Shown in pieces: positions 14,818-21,141 of a stretch of 21,141 bases of DNA. The DNA is from Woeseia sp037968755 (GTDB lineage Bacteria > Pseudomonadota > Gammaproteobacteria > Steroidobacterales > Woeseiaceae): assembly GCA_037968755.1 (NCBI GenBank), contig JBBKWB010000026.1, positions 1-21,141 of the forward strand. The letters run 5' to 3'. The position numbers and the translations under genes were made by a program. Positions within the stretch are counted from its first letter, which is position 1. Every line of letters starts with the position of its first letter. Under the pieces are notes generated by a model, which was given only the letters and a program-made list of their open reading frames with translations, had not been told where the DNA came from and did not search any database.

Positions 14818-16131
14818 ATGAGCAGCGAAGCCGTTGCCCTGAAAAAGCAGGACTACAAAGTCGCGGACATTTCTGGTGCCGCCTGGGGCCGTAAGGAAAT
14901 CAATATTGCCGAAACTGAAATGCCTGGCTTGATGGCCCTGCGCACAGAGTTTGGCAAGGATCAGCCGCTGAAAGGCGCGCGCGTCGCCGGTTGTCTGCAC
15001 ATGACCATCCAGACCGCGGTCCTGATCGAAACCCTCACGGCACTCGGCGCGGAAGTGCGCTGGTCATCGTGCAACATCTTCTCCACCCAGGATCATGCGG
15101 CGGCCGCCATTGCCGCCAGTGGCGTTCCCGTATTTGCCTGGAAAGGCGAGACCGAAGAAGAGTACATCTGGTGCGTCGAGCAGACGATTAACGGCCCTGA
15201 TGGCTGGCAGCCGAACATGATCCTGGACGACGGTGGTGACCTGACCCAGATCATGCACGACCAGTATCCCGAGATCATGAAGAAAGTACGTGGCCTGTCG
15301 GAAGAAACCACTACCGGTGTGAAACGTCTTTATGACATGCATAAAGACGGCACCCTCGCCTGCCCGGCATTCAACGTGAATGATTCGGTCACGAAGTCGA
15401 AATTCGATAACCTTTACGGCTGCCGCGAGTCACTCGTTGACGGCATCAAGCGCGCCACCGACGTGATGATCGCCGGCAAGATCGCAGTCGTTTGCGGATA
15501 CGGCGACGTCGGCAAAGGCTCAGCGCAGTCACTGCGCGGTCTGGGTGCGACGGTCTGGATCACGGAAATCGATCCGATCTGTGCATTGCAGGCGGCGATG
15601 GAAGGCTACCGCGTTGTGCGCCTCGACGACGTCGTCGACAAGGCCGACATCATTGTCACCGCGACCGGCAACTACCACATCGTCACCGGCGAGCAAATGA
15701 AGCGCATGAAGGACCAGGCCATCATCTGCAACATCGGTCATTTCGATAACGAAATTGATGTCGCCTCGCTGAAGCAATACGAGTGGGAAAACATCAAGCC
15801 GCAGGTCGATCACATCATCTTCCCGGACGGCAAGCGCATCATCCTGCTGGCTGAAGGTCGCCTTGTGAATCTCGGTTGCGGAACCGGGCACCCGAGCTTT
15901 GTCATGTCCAACTCTTTCACGAACCAGGTACTGGCGCAGATGGAGCTGTGGAACAACAACGACAAGTACAAGAACGAAGTCTACGTACTGCCGAAGCACC
16001 TCGATGAGAAGGTCGCACGCCTGCACCTCGGACGCATTGGCGCGAACCTGACCGAACTCACCGACGAGCAGGCCGACTACATCGGTGTAGGCCAGGAAGG
16101 CCCGTACAAGCCGGACCACTACCGCTACTAA
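14818..16131 (+). CDS. ahcY: S-adenosylhomocysteine hydrolase (adenosylhomocysteinase)
   Basis: This 437-residue enzyme reversibly splits S-adenosylhomocysteine into homocysteine and adenosine, relieving product inhibition of methyltransferases. The substrate domain contains GCLHMTIQTAVLIETL, SSCNIFSTQDHAAAA and NVNDSVTKSKFDN. The NAD-binding motif is GYGDVGKGSA (from residue 227), and the C-terminal tail is GPYKPDHYRY, which contributes to the partner's cofactor site in the tetramer. The length suggests the shorter class, without the roughly 40-residue insertion of many bacterial homologues. TTAGGAGAAG lies at ideal distance before the ATG. It is the last gene of the sahR-metK-ahcY unit and is followed by two hairpins. 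Recycled homocysteine would need a methionine synthase encoded elsewhere. Confidence 0.98.
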   Translation: MSSEAVALKKQDYKVADISGAAWGRKEINIAETEMPGLMALRTEFGKDQPLKGARVAGCLHMTIQTAVLIETLTALGAEVRWSSCNIFSTQDHAAAAIAASGVPVFAWKGETEEEYIWCVEQTINGPDGWQPNMILDDGGDLTQIMHDQYPEIMKKVRGLSEETTTGVKRLYDMHKDGTLACPAFNVNDSVTKSKFDNLYGCRESLVDGIKRATDVMIAGKIAVVCGYGDVGKGSAQSLRGLGATVWITEIDPICALQAAMEGYRVVRLDDVVDKADIIVTATGNYHIVTGEQMKRMKDQAIICNIGHFDNEIDVASLKQYEWENIKPQVDHIIFPDGKRIILLAEGRLVNLGCGTGHPSFVMSNSFTNQVLAQMELWNNNDKYKNEVYVLPKHLDEKVARLHLGRIGANLTELTDEQADYIGVGQEGPYKPDHYRY

Positions 16132-16139
16132 ACGTTGTG

Positions 16140-16171
16140 TGTGACACGGGACCAGCGGGTTCCGTGTCACA
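16140..16171 (+). terminator. Hairpin after ahcY without a T run
   Basis: GTGACACGG (16141-16149) pairs with CCGTGTCAC (16162-16170), extendable by one A-T pair at its base. It begins nine bases after the ahcY stop. Lacking a T run, it may stabilise the 3' end; the real terminator lies just beyond. Confidence 0.5.
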
Positions 16172-16194
16172 TTGCACGGTAGTGTTAAGTGAAT

Positions 16195-16224
16195 AAAAAA
16201 AGGCAGCCAATGGCTGCCTTTTTT
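16195..16224. terminator. Bidirectional Rho-independent terminator between ahcY and cstA
   Basis: AGGCAGCCA (16201-16209) and TGGCTGCCT (16211-16219) form a nine-pair stem flanked by seven A on the left and six T on the right. It therefore works as a terminator for ahcY on plus and for the convergent CstA gene on minus. Confidence 0.9.
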
Positions 16225-16242
16225 CTTGCCTGTAGAAAGCGC

Positions 16243-17931
16243 TCAGGCGTTTTCTGTTGCCGACGCGCCGCCGTCCCGGCGGAACTTCGTGATCACAGCG
16301 ATCGCTTCCAGGATCACCAGCACACTGGTCACCAGCACAATGATATCGATAGTCACCAGCAGCCAATTTTCGTCTATCCAGAATTCCTTCAGCTTGATAA
16401 TCGCTGCCCAGCACGAGGTAAACATGACGAACACCATCGGGATCATCGTGTAACGCGCGGGTCGGCCTAACTTGATAAGTATCACGCTAAGGACGAGCAA
16501 CGTAAGGCCAGCCAGAATCTGGTTCGTCGAACCGAACAATGGCCAGATAATCAGGCCACCCGAGCCACCTGCACCACCGGCGCCGAATGCCAGCAACAAA
16601 CAACAGGCCACCGCAAAGAGCGTCGCGAGAATGCCGTTCTTAAACAGCTTAATGCCGTAAATGTCGCCCCACTCCTGGATGATATAGCGCTGCAGTCGCA
16701 CCCCGGAGTCCATAGTCGTTCCCGCAAAGAGCACGACCATGGTTGCAAGCAACGTGGTGGATATACCGATAGGCAGGCCCCAGCCATTGGTAATGAGCTG
16801 TGCGCCGCCTTTGATAAACGTACCTGCGCCAGCTGTACCGTAGCTCTCATACATCTGATGCCAGATCTCGGGTGTTGCAGCAAGCGCTACACCGCTGACT
16901 GCAACAATTGTAATCAGCGCCAGCGAACCTTCGCCGACAGCGCCGAGGTAGCCCACGAAACGTGCGTCGGTTTCCTTGTCGAGCTGCTTGGAACTGGTGC
17001 CGGATGCGACGATGCCGTGAAAACCGGACACCGCGCCACACGCAATAGTCACGAACAACAACGGCATTAGCGATGGCGCGTCCGCCGCCACTGCCATGTT
17101 AAATGCCGGAGCCGAAATATCCGGCAATGACAACAGCACAGCGCCGTACAACAGGAACAGTCCGACGAACAATTGCAAGCCGTTAATAAAATCGCGTGGT
17201 TGCAATAGCACCCAGACCGGCAGCATCGATGCAATGGCCGCATAAATAAACAGCAGCACGATCCAGTTCGCGTTCGCGGTCAAGCCGAACATATCAGGAG
17301 GTAATGTCGTCGGCATGATGCTGCCGACATATATGGATGCATACAGTGCGATCACACCGAGCACCGACAACATTGTCAGGTTAAAACCGCGCCTCAGGAA
17401 CTGCCCAATAATGAGCGCGACGAAAATCGCCGCCCAGGCCGGAAACACAGCCGTTGATGTATTCACGAATGCGTTGGCAATCACTACGCCAAAAACGGCG
17501 TTGACCATCAGCAGCACGAGAAAAATCACAACCATGAACAAGGCGCGGGTTCGCTTGCCGATCACATCTTCAGAGAGTGCGCCAATGGATTTACCCTTGT
17601 GCCGGGCACTGGCCCAGAGGGCACCAAAATCGTGTACGCCCGCAAAGAAGACCGTACCGATCGTTACCCACAACACCGCCGGCACCCAGCCCCAGTAAAC
17701 GGCAATAGCCGGACCTACGATCGGCGCAGCACCCGCCACAGAGGTAAAGTGGTGCCCCCAAAGTACAAATTTATTGGTCGGGCAAAAATCTTTGCCGTCC
17801 TCAAATTCATGCGCAGGTGTTACAAAATTCGGATCGAGCTTGTAGATTTTCTCGGCAATAAACTTGGAATAGACAAACCAGCCAAATGTCATTCCGACTA
17901 TGCCCAGTACCACGATCATGATGGACTGCAT
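16243..17931 (-). CDS. cstA: Carbon starvation protein A (CstA) family transporter
   Basis: This is a 562-residue polytopic inner-membrane protein with more than a dozen hydrophobic segments. Family hallmarks are KIYKLDPNFVTPAHEFEDGKD, LWGHHFTSVAGAAPIVGPAIAVYWGW, GVHDFGALWASARHKGKSIG, SGFHGIVASGTSSKQL and LFGSTNQILAGL. CstA proteins take up peptides or pyruvate; substrate assignment here is not possible. It is shorter than E. coli CstA (about 700 residues) and closer to the compact class seen in many Proteobacteria. The frame opens at 17967, but the ATG at 17931 has a GGGGGGG ribosome site seven bases upstream and starts directly at the first helix. No small YbdD partner gene is adjacent. The minus-strand HupE-like gene lies about 100 nt upstream. 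Confidence 0.93.
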   Translation of the reverse strand: MQSIMIVVLGIVGMTFGWFVYSKFIAEKIYKLDPNFVTPAHEFEDGKDFCPTNKFVLWGHHFTSVAGAAPIVGPAIAVYWGWVPAVLWVTIGTVFFAGVHDFGALWASARHKGKSIGALSEDVIGKRTRALFMVVIFLVLLMVNAVFGVVIANAFVNTSTAVFPAWAAIFVALIIGQFLRRGFNLTMLSVLGVIALYASIYVGSIMPTTLPPDMFGLTANANWIVLLFIYAAIASMLPVWVLLQPRDFINGLQLFVGLFLLYGAVLLSLPDISAPAFNMAVAADAPSLMPLLFVTIACGAVSGFHGIVASGTSSKQLDKETDARFVGYLGAVGEGSLALITIVAVSGVALAATPEIWHQMYESYGTAGAGTFIKGGAQLITNGWGLPIGISTTLLATMVVLFAGTTMDSGVRLQRYIIQEWGDIYGIKLFKNGILATLFAVACCLLLAFGAGGAGGSGGLIIWPLFGSTNQILAGLTLLVLSVILIKLGRPARYTMIPMVFVMFTSCWAAIIKLKEFWIDENWLLVTIDIIVLVTSVLVILEAIAVITKFRRDGGASATENA

Positions 17932-17995
17932 GTAGTTCCCCCCCGGCAGTTCTTGTATTTCCGCCAACGCCAGTGAGCCGAACGCGACGGAATCT

Positions 17996-18021
17996 GGCGG
18001 CAGAGCTTAGCGCGTGCCGCC
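17996..18021. terminator. Hairpin between the HupE-like gene and cstA
   Basis: GGCGGCA (17996-18002) pairs with TGCCGCC (18015-18021) around a 12-nt loop. It lies just after the stop of the HupE-like gene on the minus strand. No T run follows on that strand, so termination is uncertain. Confidence 0.35.
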
Positions 18022-18033
18022 GGTTTGATAAAG

Positions 18034-19371
18034 CTAAGTCGTTGTTTGTTTCTGACCTGACATAAGCCGCTTATACACGTTGTACATCAACCAGATAATT
18101 ACAGCGGTAATCAACAACAACATCGCCCAACGCATCAGCATCGCGAGTGAACCTGCGCCCGGTGTCGACAGCGACAGGTCATAGGCCAGGAACTGACTAA
18201 CCCGATCGCTCATCCAGTGCCACGCGCTATGCGCGATGATGGCCGACAATATGATGGTACCGACGCGCTCGGGAATACCTGCGCGAAACAACAGATTCAG
18301 TACAGGCACAGCAATCAGAATGATCAGCACCTGGCCCAGCTCAACACCCAGATTAAATGCCAGCAGGGACGTAAGTAGATGACCGCCGGCGAACTGCAGG
18401 GTTTCTCCCAGCGCAAACGAAAAACCGAAGCCATGTACGAGACCAAAACCGAATGCGATAATCCAACGACGCTCCCAGCGCGAGCCGATGATATTTTCAA
18501 GCGCCATGTAAACGATGGACGCTGCAATCAAGGATTCAATTAGTGATGGAAACCATATTGCACCTGGCGTTATGCCGAACGCCGAACCAATGAGTGTAAT
18601 CGAATGCGCGATTGTAAAAGACGTAACAATTGCAATGAGCGGTCGAATACGGCGAAACGGGATAATCAGGCAGAGCACGAATAGCAGGTGGTCAACACCA
18701 TCCATGATGTGCTCAAAACCGAATACGACGAAACGCGCAAAGGCATGATGCCAGCGCGGGTCGAGGTGCACGAGTCCCGGATCGTTCGAAAACTCGAACA
18801 ACCGCTCGCCTGAACCAGGTGGCAGGAAGCGGATAACAGTGGTTGTACTCAGCCCCAGCCGGCGAAAATTCGGATAGATGGAGAACTCCGAGGTATCCGC
18901 GCTGATGGGATACGCGATCAGCACATCCAGTATCGCCTGCTGGTAGTAGAGTTCTGTATCGGCGGGCAGTGGCGGGCTCTTTACGTTTGCGAGTGCGGAA
19001 TCGTAGTCACGAAAAGACCGGTCGGAGGGCAAAGACACGCGCACATTCTCGATGCTGTAAGTGTCTACCGTCTGGCCGTTCTCGAGCAGCTGCACTTCGT
19101 TAGCGATCCAGATTTCGGCAGCGTCACGCAATGTCTCGTCGGCAGCAGCTAGATCGATGAAACCGGGGCCGCGCAGTGGGAAAACTACGTCGCGCATAGC
19201 TTCAAGCGGAACACGCACGAGCAAGTTAAGCCGCTGCCCTTCCGGCTTAACATAGCTTTGCACCACTACATCAGTAGGGATTTCATGAGCACTCACGACG
19301 CCCGGCAAACTGCAGACGAGCAGGCAGGCCAGCGCGATCAATCCAGGTGTATTGCGCGTTTGACAGGTCAT
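18034..19371 (-). CDS. HupE/UreJ-like membrane protein with a periplasmic N-terminal domain
   Basis: This is a 445-residue protein. A signal peptide covers about residues 1-28 (MTCQTRNTPGLIALACLLVCSLPGVVSA before HEIP). An extracytoplasmic region follows to about 195, rich in beta-type sequence, then a membrane domain with about seven helices. The membrane part has the HupE/UreJ marks FGFEHIMDGVDHLLFVLCLI, VTSFTIAHSITL, GLVHGFGFSF and NLGVELGQ, with conserved His and Asp residues that could bind metal. The family includes nickel/cobalt permeases tied to hydrogenase or urease, but neither enzyme is nearby, so metal transport is only a possibility. The frame extends to an ATG at 19449; the start at 19371 is chosen for its clean signal peptide, though its ribosome site is poor. 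Confidence 0.82.
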   Translation of the reverse strand: MTCQTRNTPGLIALACLLVCSLPGVVSAHEIPTDVVVQSYVKPEGQRLNLLVRVPLEAMRDVVFPLRGPGFIDLAAADETLRDAAEIWIANEVQLLENGQTVDTYSIENVRVSLPSDRSFRDYDSALANVKSPPLPADTELYYQQAILDVLIAYPISADTSEFSIYPNFRRLGLSTTTVIRFLPPGSGERLFEFSNDPGLVHLDPRWHHAFARFVVFGFEHIMDGVDHLLFVLCLIIPFRRIRPLIAIVTSFTIAHSITLIGSAFGITPGAIWFPSLIESLIAASIVYMALENIIGSRWERRWIIAFGFGLVHGFGFSFALGETLQFAGGHLLTSLLAFNLGVELGQVLIILIAVPVLNLLFRAGIPERVGTIILSAIIAHSAWHWMSDRVSQFLAYDLSLSTPGAGSLAMLMRWAMLLLITAVIIWLMYNVYKRLMSGQKQTTT

Positions 19372-19483
19372 TGCAAAAGTAACATTCCGGCCCGGAGGAC
19401 AAAGGCTGCTGAGAATATCCGGCTTTGTCGTCACGACAAATAATTTCATTTGTTCCGGGCACCTTGCCGGACTCGCACTATAG

Positions 19484-19489
19484 TATACT
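19484..19489 (+). promoter_or_regulatory. Possible -10 element of the beta-propeller gene
   Basis: TATACT at 19484-19489 matches the sigma-70 -10 well and lies 65 nt before the preferred ATG. The nearest -35-like word, TTGCCG at 19464-19469, is only 14 bases away, so the promoter is tentative. It sits in the divergent gap with the HupE-like gene. Confidence 0.4.
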
Positions 19490-19554
19490 GCCGCGCTTTA
19501 GCAGGCATCACTGCTACGAGTACATCGCCACGGACTTTACGGGGGAAACCACGG

Positions 19555-20739
19555 ATGATGACGAAGAAAACTTTCTACGCCGCCACTGCAGTGCTCACTA
19601 TGATTGTTGCACTGGGCTGCGGCCAAAATGCGCTCGACAACAGCGCCAACGCACAAACCAAGCAGGCGCCATCATTTGTTGTTGACCCGTTCTGGCCGAA
19701 ACCGCTGCCGAATCACTGGATTCTTGGCGCAACCATTGGCCTCGCCGTTGATTCACGTGATCACGTCTACATCATCCATCGCCGTGACACCTTTAATGAG
19801 CGTACGGAAATCGGCGCTGCAACGGATCCGGTTAAGGCCGATTGCTGTATTCCGGCCCCGAACGTGCTCGAGTTCGATCCGGCAGGCAATCTCGTCAATC
19901 ATTGGGGCGGCCCGAACGACGCATACGACTGGCCAACCTCGAATCACGGCATCACCGTCGATCACAAGGACAACATCTGGATTGGCGGCAATGGCCCGAC
20001 CGATTCGCACATCCTGAAGTTCACGCGCGACGGCAAATTCATTGCACAATTCGGCACGCCGGGCTCAGAAACGAACAGTCACGATCCGGAGAATTTCGGC
20101 AGCGTTGCAGAAATCTCCTTCGATCCGTCTGCTAACGAAGCCTACGTAGCTGATGGTTACCGCAACAAACGCGTCGCGGTCCTGGATGCCGACACCGGCA
20201 AGATGAAGCGCTATTGGGGCGCCTACGGCAATGAACCGGACGACGCCAACCTGGGCCCGTTCCGCCCAGGTCAGGAGCCAGCACAACAGTTCCGCAACCC
20301 GGTGCATTGCGCACAGCCTTCGCACGACAATCTGATTTACGTTTGCGACCGCGTTAACAATCGCCTGCAGGTATTCGAGACCGACGGTACGTTCATCCGC
20401 GAGATCTTCATCAAGCCAAACAGCCTGGGCGACGGCTCCGTATGGGATATCTCTTTCTCAGCCGATGACGACCAGACCTACATCTACCTCGCTGACGGCA
20501 CGAACCGAAAGATCTTCATCATCGAACGCGAGTCACTTGAAGTGCTGACCAACTTCGGCGATGGCGGCCGCAATCCCGGCCAGTTCTTCGCCGTACACGG
20601 CATCGCAACCGACTCGAAAGGCAACATCTACACAACCGAGACCTACGAGGGCAAACGCCTTCAGAAGTTCACCTACACGGGCATGAAGCCTGTAACGGTT
20701 ATGGATCAGGGCACGCCGTGGCCAGCTGATAAGCTCTAA
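19555..20739 (+). CDS. Secreted NHL-repeat / six-bladed beta-propeller protein
   Basis: This is a 394-residue exported protein. The N-terminus MMTKKTFYAATAVLTMIVALGCGQNALDN is a signal peptide. The Cys in ALGC could be lipidated, but the residue three before it is Ala rather than Leu, so cleavage by ordinary signal peptidase near SANAQ is also possible. NHL-type blades repeat through the rest: IGLAVDSRDHVYIIHR, HGITVDHKDNIWIGG, YVADGYRNKRVAVLD, NLIYVCDRVNNRLQVFETDG, YIYLADGTNRKIFII and HGIATDSKGNIYTTETYEGKRLQKF. The fold resembles peptidylglycine amidating lyase and other NHL propellers; enzyme activity cannot be assigned. GGGGGA precedes the ATG at 19555; an ATG at 19558 is equally possible. 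It is monocistronic, with a strong terminator after it. Confidence 0.85.
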   Translation: MMTKKTFYAATAVLTMIVALGCGQNALDNSANAQTKQAPSFVVDPFWPKPLPNHWILGATIGLAVDSRDHVYIIHRRDTFNERTEIGAATDPVKADCCIPAPNVLEFDPAGNLVNHWGGPNDAYDWPTSNHGITVDHKDNIWIGGNGPTDSHILKFTRDGKFIAQFGTPGSETNSHDPENFGSVAEISFDPSANEAYVADGYRNKRVAVLDADTGKMKRYWGAYGNEPDDANLGPFRPGQEPAQQFRNPVHCAQPSHDNLIYVCDRVNNRLQVFETDGTFIREIFIKPNSLGDGSVWDISFSADDDQTYIYLADGTNRKIFIIERESLEVLTNFGDGGRNPGQFFAVHGIATDSKGNIYTTETYEGKRLQKFTYTGMKPVTVMDQGTPWPADKL

Positions 20740-20764
20740 ACCCGCTGTCAGCACGAAACAAAAG

Positions 20765-20793
20765 CCTCGCTACGCAAGTAGCGGGGTTTTTTT
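20765..20793 (+). terminator. Rho-independent terminator of the beta-propeller gene
   Basis: CCTCGCTAC (20765-20773) pairs with GTAGCGGGG (20778-20786), nine pairs with one G-U, closed by a GCAA tetraloop and followed by seven T (20787-20793). It begins 25 nt after the stop codon. Confidence 0.93.
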
Positions 20794-20896
20794 GGTCTGC
20801 GATATCTGTCGAGATGTAGTTGTAACAGTCGAGACTGGGTCTTTTGCTCAGTGTCCGATCGCGCGCCCTCGAGACTCGATGTCACCGCCGATGCAA

Positions 20897-20983
20897 GAGG
20901 AGGCGTTCGGCTGAGCCCTTTAGGGGGAATAAAGCGGACCGAAGGGAGCCATCCCCCTAAAGGGCTCAGGCGGGCGCCTCCTC
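20897..20983 (+). repeat. Long hairpin repeat, copy 2 (variant stem)
   Basis: The 32-nt arms (20897-20928 and 20952-20983) pair along their length, with two G-U wobbles (20906, 20907) and one G-G mismatch (20910). They enclose the same 23-nt loop (20929-20951) found in copy 3, differing from copy 1 at one base. The stem sequence is largely different from copies 1 and 3: its inner part is CTGAGCCCTTTAGGGGGA rather than the CGGGACCTCTTTG type. The tail shared by copies 1 and 3 is absent. No gene overlaps it. Confidence 0.9.
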
Positions 20984-21036
20984 GAGGGCTTGCCACCGGT
21001 TAGGAGTTGGTTAAGGATCTGCATTGGTAATTTAAT

Positions 21037-21134
21037 GTGCCAACCTGTCGGCAGCGCCTCTCGGGACCTCTTTGGGGGGATGGCTCCCTTCGGTCCGCTT
21101 TATTCCCCCCAAAGAGGTCCCGAGAGACACTGCC
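21037..21134 (-). repeat. Long hairpin repeat, copy 3 (inverted)
   Basis: This copy lies in opposite orientation to copies 1 and 2. The arms are 21050-21080 and 21104-21134, the loop 21081-21103. Read on minus, it has two G-U wobbles and no mismatch, and is followed by the GACAGGTTGGCAC tail (21049-21037) seen after copy 1. Its stem is of the copy 1 type, including CGGGACCTCTTTG. With copy 2 it makes a convergent pair whose stems are 66 bases apart. Confidence 0.9.
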
Positions 21135-21141
21135 TTAGTCC

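Noticed and set aside
15529..16170. 213-residue minus-strand frame across ahcY
   Set aside because: It is antisense to highly conserved ahcY and has a low-complexity Val/Asp-rich composition typical of shadow frames.
20984..21036. Integron attC-like site (GTTAGGA, GGTTAAGG between hairpin copies)
   Set aside because: No matching R''/R' pair in the required symmetry and no integrase or cassette genes nearby.

Overview
The window looks like chromosome of a Gram-negative gammaproteobacterium, probably a marine or sediment heterotroph. Evidence: two large TonB-dependent outer-membrane receptors, Sec signal peptides, GGAG-type ribosome binding sites, a moderately GC-rich base composition, and a SAM-recycling set (metK, ahcY and an ArsR-methyltransferase regulator) of the SahR type. 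The species cannot be fixed from the sequence; a Woeseia/Steroidobacter-like lineage is only a guess. No phage, plasmid, CRISPR, rRNA or tRNA signature was seen.

Layout. 1-3277 (minus strand): a CtlX-type amidinohydrolase, an SPFH/prohibitin-like membrane protein and an M61 metallopeptidase cut by the left edge. 3336-3809 (plus): a small membrane protein that meets a minus-strand glutathione S-transferase tail to tail. 4544-5912 (plus): a two-gene unit of a small potassium-type channel and an alpha/beta hydrolase. 5913-6304: a convergent intergenic region with a long hairpin repeat and the receptor terminator. 6305-9121 (minus) and 9738-11897 (plus): two divergent TonB-dependent receptors with about 0.6 kb of apparently non-coding DNA between them. 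11898-12447: a degenerate direct-repeat array running up to a promoter/operator. 12448-16131 (plus): sahR-like regulator, metK and ahcY, a SAM/SAH cycle unit. A bidirectional terminator follows, then on the minus strand a CstA-type transporter and a HupE/UreJ-like membrane protein. 19555-20739 (plus): a secreted NHL-type beta-propeller with a strong terminator. 20740-21141: two more copies of the hairpin repeat.

The SAM unit is the clearest functional module. MetK makes SAM, AhcY removes the SAH left by methyl transfer, and the ArsR-methyltransferase fusion probably senses SAH/SAM. A near-perfect 22-bp palindrome lies over the -10 region of the promoter in front of the regulator, which points to autoregulation of the unit.

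The most unusual content is a three-copy family of 85-87-nt hairpins (6047-6131, 20897-20983, 21050-21134). The 23-nt apical loop is almost invariant, while the 31-32-bp stems change in sequence but keep their pairing. They sit only in intergenic space at the 3' ends of genes. Two copies form a convergent pair, as in REP/BIME-type repeats, but the elements are much longer and I do not recognise the family. The second candidate is the eight-copy degenerate repeat array in front of the sahR-like operator.
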